Positions 19,529 through 27,897 of a stretch of DNA of 64,000 nt are shown here, piece after piece (the stretch's first letter is position 1; each line of letters opens with the position of its first letter). The stretch comes from Burkholderiales bacterium (GTDB taxonomy: Bacteria; Pseudomonadota; Gammaproteobacteria; Burkholderiales; Burkholderiaceae_C): contig JAFKGE010000021.1 of NCBI GenBank assembly GCA_017307865.1, forward strand, positions 1 to 64,000. The letters are read 5' to 3'. Below the pieces are notes generated by a model, which saw nothing but the letters and a program-made list of their open reading frames with translations, made no database searches and was not told where the DNA came from. The translations under genes and the position numbers were made by a program.

Positions 19529-20551
19529 ATGGCCCAGATCCAATTCAACAACGTCGTCAAGCGTTACGGCAGCGGCCCCAAGGCCAACCAGGTCATCCAC
19601 GGCGTGAGCGCCCAGGTCGACGACGGCGAATTCGTCGTCATCGTCGGCCCCTCGGGCTGCGGCAAGTCCACCCTGCTGCGCATGGTGGCGGGGCTGGAGG
19701 AGATCACCGAAGGCGAAATCTCCATCGGCGAGCGCGTGGTCAACGACCTGGAGCCGTCCGAGCGCGACATCGCCATGGTGTTCCAGAACTACGCCCTGTA
19801 CCCGCACATGAGCGTGTTCGACAACATGGCCTACGGGCTGAAGATCAAGAAGGTGCCGGCCGACGACATCCGCGCCCGGGTCGACAAGGCCGCCGCCATC
19901 CTGGAGCTGGGCGGCCTGCTGCAGCGCAAGCCGCGCGAGCTCTCGGGCGGGCAGCGCCAGCGCGTGGCCATGGGCCGCGCCATCGTGCGCCAGCCGCAGG
20001 TGTTTTTGTTCGACGAGCCGCTGTCCAACCTGGACGCCAAGCTGCGCGCGCAGACCCGGCTGGAGATCGAAAAACTGCACCGCGAGCTGGGCATCACCAG
20101 CCTGTTCGTCACCCACGACCAGGTCGAAGCGATGACGCTGGCCGAGCGCATGATCGTGATGAACGCCGGCCGCCTGGAGCAGTTCGGCACGCCCGACGAG
20201 GTCTACCACCGCCCAGCCAGCACCTTCGTCGCCGGCTTCATCGGCGCGCCGCCCATGAACCTGCTCAGCGGCATCGAAGGCGTGCGCGAAGGCGCGCTGC
20301 TGGGCATCCGTCCCGAGCACCTGCGCGTGGTCGACTCGGGCGGCTGGCAGCTGCACGTGCAGACGGTGGAAATGCTGGGCGCCGAACGCCTGATCTACGG
20401 CCACCTGAACGGCCCGCAAGGCCCCTGGACCATCGTGCGCATGAGCGAGACCGAGGCGCCGCCCGCGCCCGGCCAGCAGCTGCACGTGCAGCCGCTGGAA
20501 GACCGCATCCACGGCTTCGACGCGGCCACCGGGCTGCGCCTGGATTCGTAA
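19529..20551 (+). CDS. ugpC: UgpC, ABC transporter ATP-binding protein
   Basis: 340 residues. Walker [10 protein letters not shown] (40-48), Q-loop [12 protein letters not shown], signature [14 protein letters not shown] (138-151), Walker [16 protein letters not shown] (159-173), switch His in [10 protein letters not shown], and a TOBE-type C-terminal domain (about 240-340). This fits the MalK/UgpC subfamily that energises UgpAE. It is somewhat shorter than E. coli UgpC (356). It follows ugpE after the inverted-repeat element, which may separate its expression from ugpBAE. Confidence 0.92.
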   Translation: MAQIQFNNVVKRYGSGPKANQVIHGVSAQVDDGEFVVIVGPSGCGKSTLLRMVAGLEEITEGEISIGERVVNDLEPSERDIAMVFQNYALYPHMSVFDNMAYGLKIKKVPADDIRARVDKAAAILELGGLLQRKPRELSGGQRQRVAMGRAIVRQPQVFLFDEPLSNLDAKLRAQTRLEIEKLHRELGITSLFVTHDQVEAMTLAERMIVMNAGRLEQFGTPDEVYHRPASTFVAGFIGAPPMNLLSGIEGVREGALLGIRPEHLRVVDSGGWQLHVQTVEMLGAERLIYGHLNGPQGPWTIVRMSETEAPPAPGQQLHVQPLEDRIHGFDAATGLRLDS

Positions 20552-20554
20552 GAT

Positions 20555-20599
20555 AACTATATATTTGATAGCTGCTGACGCTTGACTGGAGCCGGCCAA
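20555..20599 (-). repeat. Comamonadaceae-type intergenic repeat, copy C (partial)
   Basis: Begins 4 nt after the ugpC stop codon. AACTATATATTTGATAGCTG and the following CGCTTG are in the reverse orientation of copies F and G. The far end (the CAAGCCAAAT side) is not recognisable, so this copy is truncated or diverged. Confidence 0.6.
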
Positions 20600-20613
20600 C
20601 GCATCATTCGACC

Positions 20614-21660
20614 ATGAAAGCAGCTTTCCTGACCGGACACGGCGGCAACGAGGTCGTCGCCGTCGGCGAACGCCCCCTGCCCGCGCGCGCGGCGGGCGAG
20701 GTGCGCGTGCGCCTGCACGCTGCCACGCTCAACCGGGTCGATCTGTACATGCGCGACAGCGGCGCCGGCATCACGCACCGCATCCCGCAGATCATGGGCG
20801 TGGACGGCGCGGGCGTGATCGACGAGCTGGACGCGGGCGACCCCGTTTTGCAGCCCGGCCAGCGCGTGCTGCTGTATCCCGGCGTGGCCTGCGGGCGTTG
20901 CGAGTTCTGCCTGCGCGGCGACGAGGTGCTGTGCACGCGCTATCAGATCCTGGGCGAGCAGCGCGACGGCACCTTTGCCCAACACATCGCCGTGCCGGCG
21001 CGCAGCGTGCTGCCGCTGCCGGACGGCTGGTCGTTTGCCGAGGGCGCGGCGCTGGGCGTCAACCACCTCACGGCCTGGCGCATGCTGGTCACGCAGGCGC
21101 AGCTGAGGCCCTGGGAGACGGTGCTGATCTTCGGCATCGGCGGCGGCGTGTCGCTGGCCGGCCTGCAGATCGCCAAGGCGCTGGGCGCGCGCGTCATCGT
21201 CACCTCGCGCCACGCAGGCAAGCTGGAGCGCGCCCGCGCGCTGGGCGCCGACCACGTGATCGACGCCAGCCGCGAGGACATCGCCAAGGCCGCGCTGGCC
21301 GCAACCGGCGGGCGCGGGGTCGACGTCGCTTTCGACAACGTGGGCGAAACCGTGTGGTCGCACGCCCTGAAGTCGCTGGTGCGCGGCGGCCGCCTGGTCC
21401 TCTGCGGCGCCACCAGCGGCGACCAGCCCGGCGCCGACTTGCGGCGCCTGTTCATCCGCCAGCTGAAGGTGCTGGGCTCGACCATGGGCACCGTGGCCGA
21501 ACTGCACCAGCTGCTGGCCTTTTGCCAGCGGCACGGCGTGCGCCCGGTGATCGAGCAGACCTTTGCGCTCGACGAGGTGCATGCGGCGCTCGCGCGGCTC
21601 GAATCGGGCCTGCAGTTCGGCAAGATCGCGCTCACCATCGACGGAGGCCCCGCGCCATGA
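20614..21660 (+). CDS. Zinc-binding MDR-family oxidoreductase (quinone reductase/alcohol dehydrogenase-like)
   Basis: 348 residues. GroES-like N-terminal half, then a Rossmann NAD(P) domain with GIGGGVSLAGLQIAKALGA near 173. The structural-zinc lobe is complete: Cys93, Cys96, Cys99 and Cys107 in CGRCEFCLRGDEVLC. The usual catalytic-zinc residues are replaced: Asp43 stands where alcohol dehydrogenases have Cys, and the GHE motif reads GVDGAG (62-67). It is therefore more likely a reductase acting without catalytic zinc; the substrate is unknown. Its stop overlaps the ugpQ start (ATGA), so it is expressed with the phosphoglycerol genes. Confidence 0.85.
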   Translation: MKAAFLTGHGGNEVVAVGERPLPARAAGEVRVRLHAATLNRVDLYMRDSGAGITHRIPQIMGVDGAGVIDELDAGDPVLQPGQRVLLYPGVACGRCEFCLRGDEVLCTRYQILGEQRDGTFAQHIAVPARSVLPLPDGWSFAEGAALGVNHLTAWRMLVTQAQLRPWETVLIFGIGGGVSLAGLQIAKALGARVIVTSRHAGKLERARALGADHVIDASREDIAKAALAATGGRGVDVAFDNVGETVWSHALKSLVRGGRLVLCGATSGDQPGADLRRLFIRQLKVLGSTMGTVAELHQLLAFCQRHGVRPVIEQTFALDEVHAALARLESGLQFGKIALTIDGGPAP

Positions 21661-22406
21661 CCCCGCCCGCCCCCTGGCCCTACCCGTTCTGGATCGCCCA
21701 CCGCGGCGCCGGCAAGCGGGCGCCCGAGAACACCCTGGCCGCCTTTCGCCACGGCGCGGCGCAGGGCTATCGCATGTTCGAGTGCGACGCCAAGCTGTCG
21801 GCCGACGGCGTGCTGTTTCTGCTGCACGACGACACGCTGGAGCGCACCACCAACGGCCAGGGCGTGGCCGGCAACCTGCCCTGGGGCACGCTGGCCCAGC
21901 TGGACGCCGGCAGCTGGCATTCGCGCGCCTACGCCGGCGAGCCGCTGCCCACGCTGGAGCGCATCGCGCGCTTTTGCCTGCGCAACCAGTACCAGCTGGA
22001 CATCGAGATCAAGCCCACCCCGGGCCTCGACGTGCAAACCGGCCAGGCCGTCGCCCAGCTCGCCGCGCGCCTGTGGCAAGGCGCCGCCGCGCCGCCGCTG
22101 CTGACCTCGTTCAAGCCCGAATCGCTGGCCGGCGCGCAGCAAGTGGCGCCGCAGCTGCCGCGCGGCCTGCTGCTGGACACCCTGTGGGACGGCTGGCTGG
22201 AGCGCGCGCGGCAACTGGGCTGCGTGGCCATCGTCTGCAACCACGCGCTGTGGGACGCTGCCACCGTCGGCCAGGTCAAGGCCACCGGCCTGCGCGCCCT
22301 GAGCTACACCGTCAACGACGAATGGGCGGCGCAGCGCCTGATCGATTTGGGCACCGACGGCGTGGTGACCGACCGGGTGGACCTGTTCAGCCCGGCGAGC
22401 CGCTGA
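21657..22406 (+). CDS. ugpQ: UgpQ, glycerophosphodiester phosphodiesterase
   Basis: 249 residues (E. coli UgpQ 247). GDPD motifs: HRGAGKRAPENT (15-26, catalytic His15 and Glu24), FECDAKLSADGVLFLLHDD (41-59, metal ligands Glu42 and Asp44, catalytic His57) and DIEIKP. No signal peptide, so cytoplasmic. It hydrolyses glycerophosphodiesters brought in by UgpBAEC to glycerol-3-phosphate and an alcohol. The ATG at 21657 overlaps the preceding stop codon by 4 nt. The longer open frame upstream belongs to no gene. Confidence 0.95.
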   Translation: MTPPAPWPYPFWIAHRGAGKRAPENTLAAFRHGAAQGYRMFECDAKLSADGVLFLLHDDTLERTTNGQGVAGNLPWGTLAQLDAGSWHSRAYAGEPLPTLERIARFCLRNQYQLDIEIKPTPGLDVQTGQAVAQLAARLWQGAAAPPLLTSFKPESLAGAQQVAPQLPRGLLLDTLWDGWLERARQLGCVAIVCNHALWDAATVGQVKATGLRALSYTVNDEWAAQRLIDLGTDGVVTDRVDLFSPASR

Positions 22407-22413
22407 GCCACCG

Positions 22414-24264
22414 ATGCCACGCATGGACCGCCCCTCCTGGCACACCCATCCGCGCGCCCCGCGGCGCGTGTGGCCGTGGCTGCTGCTGGGCCTGTGCGGC
22501 TGGTTCGTGCTGCTGGCGCTGCGGGTGCTGGCCGTGCGCGCCGGGCCCGGCATCTATGGCGGCTGCGAATCGTGCGTGGACGCCCCGGTGATCCTGAGCG
22601 ACCTGCTGCCCACGGCGCTGCTGCTCGCGTCCGTGGCCGCCGCCGGCCTGCTGCGCCCCGGAGCGTGGCGCATGCTGCCGATGGCGGTGGCCTTGGGCGT
22701 GATCGTGCTTTACCTCATCGACCTCGGCATCTATCTGATCTTCGGCATGCGCCTGCGCCTCACGGACCTGCTGCGCTACGGGGGCGAAACGCGCTCCACA
22801 TGGTCGGTGGTGGCGCCACTGCTGGCCCAGCCGCGCGGAGTGGCGATGGTGGCGGGCCTGCTGCTCGCGCTATCGGGCTGGGCCGGATTGATCTGGACCG
22901 TGCCGCGTCGCGCCGTGCTGGCGCTGGGCTCGATCGCCGCGGCGTCCGCCCTGGCCGCCGCCACGTTCGCGGCGCCGCTGGAATCGGTGGACGCCTACAC
23001 CTACCGCGACGTGCTGCGCAACAACCGGCCGGACGGGGTCGATCGCGCCTACTCCCCGGCCTTCCGGGCCGCGCTGATGGCCGCCAGCCCCGAGCCCGCC
23101 GCGCGCCAGTGCATCCAGCCCGCCAGCGGGCCGGCGCGCTCGGTGATCCTGCTGGTGGTCGAGGGGCTGTCCGCCTATCACAGCCGGCTATTGGGCGGCA
23201 CGCAGGACAGCACGCCGAAGCTGGACGCCTGGTCGCGGCGCGCCAGCTACTTCCCGGACTTTCACGCCAACGGCTTCACCACCGACGGTGGCCTGATCGC
23301 GCTGCTGACCGGACACGTGCCCTTGCCCGCCATCGGCCGCTATGCCAGCACGCATGCCTATGCCGGCTATGAAAAGGTGGCGGTGCCCGATCTGCTGGCC
23401 CAACTGGCGGCCACCGGCTACGGGACGCAGTTCTTCACCACCGGGGACCTGGGGTTTCTGGACAAGGGCCAGTGGCTGCGCGGGCTGGGCTTTGGCCACG
23501 TGGAAGGGGCCGACAGCCCGTTTTACGAGAACCTGCCACGCGGTGGTTTCAACGCGGCGTCCGACCAGGCGCTGTTTGCGCGCTATCTCGACTGGTACGA
23601 CCACGAGCGCACCCAGACGCTGAACTTCTCCGCCCTGCTCACGGTGTCCACGCACCCGCCCTTCACCGTTCCCGGCACCGAGCTGCGCGACGAAGCGGGC
23701 GCCTTCGGCTGGGCCGACGCGCAGATCGACCAGTTCATCTCGGCCCTGCGGCAGCGCCACTATTTCGATCATGGGGTGCTGCTGGTCACGGGCGACCATC
23801 GCGCCATGACCACCCCGCGGCCGGAGCAGATCGCGCACCTGGGTGCCGGCGCGATTTCACGCGTTCCAATGGTGGTGATCGGGCCGTCGGGGCTGCCGGC
23901 CGGCCCGCACGCCGGCCGCTGGCAGCAAACCGATTTCATCGCCGGCCTGCTCGACCTGGCGGATCGGCCGTCCTGCACCGATGCCTTTCGCGGGCGGCTG
24001 CTGGGCGCGCAGGCGCAACCCGCGCGCTACGTGCTGCACGTGGAGGGGGCCGAGCGCGATCAGGTGCGGGTCTGGATCGCGGGCGACACCCAGGCGCGCG
24101 AACTGGTGCTGGACGGCGACGACACGCGCTGGATCGCCCCCCCGCCCGAGCCCGACGCCCGCGTGGTGCTGGACCACGTCAACCGCGCCCGCGCCCGCCT
24201 GGCGCCGGTGCCGGGCGACTTCATCGGCGGGCTGATCGGGCGCCGGCTGGACGCGGCGCCGTGA
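22414..24264 (+). CDS. LTA-synthase/sulfatase-family membrane enzyme (phosphoglycerol-transferase-like)
   Basis: 616 residues. Four to five membrane helices lie in the first 200, followed by an alkaline-phosphatase-superfamily domain (about 240-510). Candidate catalytic residues seen: Glu250 (VVEGLS), Thr289/Thr290 in NGFTTDGG as nucleophile, and Asp461-His462 in TGDHRAM. This is the layout of LtaS and OpgB-type phosphoglycerol transferases, which use phosphatidylglycerol as donor and act on the periplasmic side. Family members also include phosphoethanolamine transferases and sulfatases, so the donor and acceptor are open. Location 7 nt after ugpQ favours a phosphoglycerol role. No ribosome binding site is evident at ATG 22414; the MDRPSW Met, three codons later, is possible. 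Confidence 0.82.
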   Translation: MPRMDRPSWHTHPRAPRRVWPWLLLGLCGWFVLLALRVLAVRAGPGIYGGCESCVDAPVILSDLLPTALLLASVAAAGLLRPGAWRMLPMAVALGVIVLYLIDLGIYLIFGMRLRLTDLLRYGGETRSTWSVVAPLLAQPRGVAMVAGLLLALSGWAGLIWTVPRRAVLALGSIAAASALAAATFAAPLESVDAYTYRDVLRNNRPDGVDRAYSPAFRAALMAASPEPAARQCIQPASGPARSVILLVVEGLSAYHSRLLGGTQDSTPKLDAWSRRASYFPDFHANGFTTDGGLIALLTGHVPLPAIGRYASTHAYAGYEKVAVPDLLAQLAATGYGTQFFTTGDLGFLDKGQWLRGLGFGHVEGADSPFYENLPRGGFNAASDQALFARYLDWYDHERTQTLNFSALLTVSTHPPFTVPGTELRDEAGAFGWADAQIDQFISALRQRHYFDHGVLLVTGDHRAMTTPRPEQIAHLGAGAISRVPMVVIGPSGLPAGPHAGRWQQTDFIAGLLDLADRPSCTDAFRGRLLGAQAQPARYVLHVEGAERDQVRVWIAGDTQARELVLDGDDTRWIAPPPEPDARVVLDHVNRARARLAPVPGDFIGGLIGRRLDAAP

Positions 24265-24440
24265 CATGGGCGCGCCCGGTCCGCCGAGCCATCGAAATGC
24301 CATCCGGGAGACGGGCGAGGCGACGTTTGATGCGAGCCGCAAAGCACGGCGACACCGGGTGGCAACTCGCGGGCATTTGCAACGCCCCGGCGCGCCCGCA
24401 TCGCGCCGGCTGCGGGGCAGCGATTCCAGTGTTCGGTGAA

Positions 24441-24713
24441 CTAAGGCCCGCGCGTCAGCCAGGCCTGGCAGGCGGCGCTGGCCAGCACCAGCGCGGCATA
24501 GGTCGTCATGCGCCCGTCGTGCCCGCTCAACACCAGGCCGGCCAGCAAAACCGCCACGCACACCATGAAATTGATAGCTGTTTGCGCAGGCCACGCAAGG
24601 GCTGCAGCCTTTTTTTGCCCTAAAAACCGGCTGGCCAGCACCATGGCCGGGGCCAACACCAGCGCCGGGGCGACAAAGCCGGCCACATGCCACAACAAAT
24701 CGAGCCAATCCAT
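24441..24713 (-). CDS. Small hydrophobic membrane protein, unknown function
   Basis: 90 residues with about three hydrophobic segments (9-30, 41-59 and 67-84). I do not recognise a named family. The ATG at 24713 (MDWLDLLWHVAG) is chosen because the additional upstream residues of the longer frame are hydrophilic and overlap the hemA promoter. Residues about 30-48 (LGQKKAAALAWPAQTAINF) are encoded by a copy of the dispersed intergenic repeat, which links the first and second helices. It is transcribed divergently from hemA. Confidence 0.65.
   Translation of the reverse strand: MDWLDLLWHVAGFVAPALVLAPAMVLASRFLGQKKAAALAWPAQTAINFMVCVAVLLAGLVLSGHDGRMTTYAALVLASAACQAWLTRGP
24568..24626 (-). repeat. 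Comamonadaceae-type repeat, copy D, inside a coding region
   Basis: AAATTGATAGCTGTTTGCGC, then CGCAAGGGCTGCAG and TTTTTTTGCCCTAAAAA. The order and spacing match the other copies, but it lies within the frame of the 90-residue membrane protein and has no stop codon in that frame. Confidence 0.6.
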
Positions 24714-24771
24714 GGTTTTGATATGAGTCAAGCCGTGGCGAGGCTGCCGCACCTGAACCCGCGTCAAATTT

Positions 24772-24777
24772 TATAAT
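24772..24777 (+). promoter_or_regulatory. -10 box of hemA, 7 nt from the start codon
   Basis: Perfect TATAAT, spacer CGACGCC (7 nt), then the hemA ATG at 24785. With transcription starting 6-8 nt after the -10, the mRNA would begin at or within 1 nt of the AUG (leaderless). No ribosome binding site is present and no good -35 is visible. Confidence 0.7.
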
Positions 24778-24784
24778 CGACGCC

Positions 24785-26059
24785 ATGGCCGTCTGGGCAT
24801 TGGGACTGAATCACAACACCGCGCCGCTCGATCTGCGCGGTCGTTTTGCGTTTGCGCTCGACACCATCGCGCCGGCGCTCAAGGGCCTGCGCGAGCAGCA
24901 CCTGCGCCACCCCGAGGCCGCCATCCTGTCCACCTGCAACCGCACCGAGGTGTATTGCGCCAGCGAGCAGGTGCAGGTCGACCACACCCTGGGCTGGCTG
25001 GCGCAGGCCGGCCAGGTGCCGGTCGACGCGCTGCGCCAGCACACCTACACCCTGCAGGGCGACCAGACGGCGCGCCACGCCTTTCGCGTCGCCAGCGGGC
25101 TCGACAGCATGGTGCTGGGCGAGCCGCAAATCCTGGGCCAGCTGAAGGACGCCGTGCGCGCCGCCGAGGACGCCGGCGCCCTGGGCAGCACGCTCAGCCA
25201 ACTGTTTCAGCGCAGCTTTGCCGTCGCCAAGCAGGTGCGCAGCTCAACCGAAATCGGCGCCCACTCCATCAGCATGGCCGCCGCCGCCGTGCGCCTGGCC
25301 GGCAATTTGTTCGAGGACCTCGGCCGCACGCGCGTGCTGTTCATCGGCGCCGGCGAGATGATCGAGCTGGCCGCCACCCACTTTGCCGCGCGCCAGCCGC
25401 AGGCCATCGCCATCGCCAACCGCACGCTGGAGCGCGGCGAAAAGCTGGCCAGCCGCTTTGGCGCCCAGGTGATGCGCCTGGCCGACCTGCCCGAGCGCCT
25501 GCACGAATTCGACATCGTCGTCAGCTGCACCGCCAGCCAGCTGCCCATCCTCGGCCTGGGCGCCGTCGAGCGCACGCTGAAAAAGCGCCGCCACCGCCCC
25601 ATGTTCATGGTCGACCTGGCCGTGCCGCGCGACATCGAGCCCGAAGTCAAGCAGTTGCCCGACGTCTACCTCTACACCGTCGACGACCTGGCCCAGGTGG
25701 TGCAGACCGGCCAGGCCAGCCGCCAGGCCGCCGTCGCCCAGGCCGAAGTCATCATCGACGCCGGCGTGCAAAGCTTCATGCACTGGCTGGACCAGCGCGA
25801 CCCCGCCCGCGGCGTGGTGCCCCTGATCCGCCAGCTGAACGCCCAGGCCGACGAATGGCGCGCGCTGGAGCTGGCCCGCGCCCGCAAACGCCTGGCCAAG
25901 GGCGAAGACGTCGAGGCCGTGCTGGAGGCCCTGTCGCGCGGGTTGACGCAAAAGATGCTGCATGGCGCCATGGCCGAGCTGCACGCCGCCGCGCCCGATG
26001 CGCGCGACGACGCGGCGCAGGCCATCGAGCGGCTGTTTTTGAGGGGCACTCACAAGTAG
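24785..26059 (+). CDS. hemA: Glutamyl-tRNA reductase
   Basis: 424 residues. It reduces Glu-tRNA to glutamate-1-semialdehyde, the first step of C5 tetrapyrrole synthesis. Seen: [14 protein letters not shown] at the N-terminus, catalytic Cys51 in [29 protein letters not shown]-binding [19 protein letters not shown] near 178, and the C-terminal dimerisation helix region [14 protein letters not shown]. The start is the canonical [10 protein letters not shown]. In many betaproteobacteria hemA is followed directly by prfA and prmC; here an 8-kb pilin operon lies in between. Confidence 0.97.
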   Translation: MAVWALGLNHNTAPLDLRGRFAFALDTIAPALKGLREQHLRHPEAAILSTCNRTEVYCASEQVQVDHTLGWLAQAGQVPVDALRQHTYTLQGDQTARHAFRVASGLDSMVLGEPQILGQLKDAVRAAEDAGALGSTLSQLFQRSFAVAKQVRSSTEIGAHSISMAAAAVRLAGNLFEDLGRTRVLFIGAGEMIELAATHFAARQPQAIAIANRTLERGEKLASRFGAQVMRLADLPERLHEFDIVVSCTASQLPILGLGAVERTLKKRRHRPMFMVDLAVPRDIEPEVKQLPDVYLYTVDDLAQVVQTGQASRQAAVAQAEVIIDAGVQSFMHWLDQRDPARGVVPLIRQLNAQADEWRALELARARKRLAKGEDVEAVLEALSRGLTQKMLHGAMAELHAAAPDARDDAAQAIERLFLRGTHK

Positions 26060-26131
26060 GCCGCAACCCAAAACGGCGCGCTGAGCTTCCGCTGGACCCA
26101 GTTTCTGCGCATTCCCGTGAATTTTGGCGGT

Positions 26132-26177
26132 GGGTGACGCCGTCACCCGACAAGCGGTAGCCATCGCCTGACAAGCG
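26132..26177. promoter_or_regulatory. Palindrome and phased direct repeats upstream of the minor-pilin operon
   Basis: A perfect palindrome GGGTGACG-C-CGTCACCC (26132-26148) is followed by two GACAAGCG direct repeats (26149-26156 and 26170-26177) spaced 21 bp apart, two helical turns. They end just before the putative -35 at 26181. This could be a binding site for an activator; the identity of the regulator is unknown. There is no typical sigma-54 -24/-12 pair. Confidence 0.45.
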
Positions 26178-26180
26178 CCC

Positions 26181-26208
26181 TTGCAGCGCCGCCGTGCAAA
26201 CCTACCAT
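26181..26208 (+). promoter_or_regulatory. Putative promoter of the pilV operon
   Basis: -35 TTGCAG (26181-26186), 16-bp spacer, -10 TACCAT (26203-26208), then TGGTTGC (7 nt) and the pilV ATG at 26216. As with hemA this predicts a leaderless transcript, and no ribosome binding site is seen. Confidence 0.6.
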
Positions 26209-26215
26209 TGGTTGC

Positions 26216-26833
26216 ATGCCTCACGTTGCGCTACCTCCCGCTCGCTCTAGTTCAAACGCCCGGCACCATTCGACCGGTTTTTCCATGGTGGAAGTGCTGG
26301 CTTCCATCGTGGTGCTCTCGTTTGGCTTGTTGGGCGTCGCCGGACTGCAGGCGTCGGCGCTCAAATACGGGCGTGATGCGCGTCAGCAGTCCGTGGGCGT
26401 GACCTTGGCGCGCGAACTGGCCGAAATGATGCGCGCCAATGCCCAGGTGGCCGGCAAGACTTCCAACAACCCCTATTTCGGCAATTTTTCAGGTACCGGA
26501 TTGGCGCCGGCCACGACGTCAAGTTGCCTGAACGTGGGCAGCACCTGCACCAGCACCACCGACGTGGCCAATGCCCAAATGACCGATTGGCTCCAGCGCG
26601 TCGAAAGCGCGCTTCCTGGAGCCAGAGTCGTGACCTGCAACGACGCCGCACCATACGACGCCAATGGCCTACCCCAGTGGAATTGCACGGCATCCACAGG
26701 TACTGGGCAGCCGGTGTCGGTCATCAAGTTGGGCTGGACACGCGAGAAGACCGACAACAGCATTCAGGGAGCCAGCGACTCCGACGCTCGCCCGCTGGTG
26801 GTTCTGCCGTTAACACCCGGAGGCCAGTCGTGA
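26216..26833 (+). CDS. pilV: PilV, type IV pilus minor pilin
   Basis: 205 residues. Prepilin-peptidase site after Gly21, G|FSMVEVLASIVVLSFGLLGVAG, with Glu at mature position 5 and a 20-residue hydrophobic helix. The basic leader is unusually long (21 residues) but acceptable for this family. PilV_C-like features and two Cys pairs in the globular part. It forms part of the tip complex that primes pilus assembly with PilW, PilX and PilY1. First gene of the operon; the pilW GTG overlaps its stop (GTGA). Codon use is visibly less GC-biased than in flanking hemA and prfA. Confidence 0.9.
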   Translation: MPHVALPPARSSSNARHHSTGFSMVEVLASIVVLSFGLLGVAGLQASALKYGRDARQQSVGVTLARELAEMMRANAQVAGKTSNNPYFGNFSGTGLAPATTSSCLNVGSTCTSTTDVANAQMTDWLQRVESALPGARVVTCNDAAPYDANGLPQWNCTASTGTGQPVSVIKLGWTREKTDNSIQGASDSDARPLVVLPLTPGGQS

Positions 26834-27876
26834 ATACGACCATCTTTCGTCACATAACGCGTCGACGCACGGTTCGCGGCTTCACGCTGGTCGAGTTGCT
26901 GGTGGCCATGGCCATCGGTTTGCTCATTGTTCTCGCGGCAGTGGCATCGCTCACGGCCACTCGGCGTGGCGCCAGTACGGTTGATGCAGCTTCGCAATTG
27001 CGCGACGATGCCCGCTTCGCAAGCGATCTGATCCAGCGGCTGGTGGTGCAAACCGGTTTCGAAGATCTGGATTTCGTGCGCCGCCCTTACGGCGGAAGCA
27101 TCGGCACTTACAAGGGCCTAAATGGCCTGGACCCCAGCACCTTGGTGGCCGCTGTCTCTGGCTTCGACAACGCCATCCCCAGCGCGACCGATCCCGTCAA
27201 CACGGCCACGGTGCGTACCGCCGGCTCACTGGGCTATGGCAGTGACGCGCTGATCCTGCGTTACGACCCAGTCAAGGTCACCGACACGACGACCGACGGC
27301 AGCATGATCACCTGCGATGGTGCATCTCCCAACATGCCTGCCGCCAACCGGGCGGATCGGTCGATCAGCGTGCTGTACGTGAACACCAGCAGCGGCAACG
27401 AACCCGCCCTGATGTGCATCAAGATCGACGGAGCCAGCGGCACGCCGTCAACGCCTACGCCCTTGATCAAGGGGGTCGAGAGCTTTCAGGTTCTGTACGG
27501 GGTCGACAACGTCACGGCCAATGCCGTCCCCACGGGGGCTACCACCAGCGTGCCCAACCAGTTCCTGCGCGCCAATCAATTGACGGTAGCCGGCAACGAT
27601 GCCGCCACACAAACCAACTGGCGCCGCGTGCGCAGCCTGCGCATCGGCCTCGTGCTGCGGGGACCAGCGGGATCGGCGCAGTCTTCTGAAGCGCAAACCC
27701 TCTATCCGCTGGGCACGAACTTCCAGACCAGCGGCGACCCAGGGAGCAAATTCACCGCTACCGATGGACGTCTGCGTCAGGTTGTCACCTTCACCGTCAA
27801 CCTACGCAACTGCCAAAACCAAGGCTACCAGCCCGCCAGTTCCGGCACCGGCTGCGACGTCGTTCTTCCCTCTTGA
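26830..27876 (+). CDS. pilW: PilW, type IV pilus minor pilin
   Basis: 348 residues from a GTG that overlaps the pilV stop by 4 nt. Leader cleavage after Gly17, G|FTLVELLVAMAIGLLIVLAAVASLTATRRG, with Glu at mature +5. The globular region (about 60-348) carries the PilW-family pattern. The N-terminus encoded before 26830 in the same frame overlaps pilV and lacks a leader. Minor pilin of the priming tip complex. Confidence 0.9.
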   Translation: MNTTIFRHITRRRTVRGFTLVELLVAMAIGLLIVLAAVASLTATRRGASTVDAASQLRDDARFASDLIQRLVVQTGFEDLDFVRRPYGGSIGTYKGLNGLDPSTLVAAVSGFDNAIPSATDPVNTATVRTAGSLGYGSDALILRYDPVKVTDTTTDGSMITCDGASPNMPAANRADRSISVLYVNTSSGNEPALMCIKIDGASGTPSTPTPLIKGVESFQVLYGVDNVTANAVPTGATTSVPNQFLRANQLTVAGNDAATQTNWRRVRSLRIGLVLRGPAGSAQSSEAQTLYPLGTNFQTSGDPGSKFTATDGRLRQVVTFTVNLRNCQNQGYQPASSGTGCDVVLPS

Positions 27877-27897
27877 TTTTTTCGACACCTCAACGCC

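Noticed and set aside
26181-26215. Sigma-54 promoter for the pilin operon.
   Set aside because: No TGGCAC-N5-TTGC-like -24/-12 pair; a sigma-70-like -35/-10 fits better.
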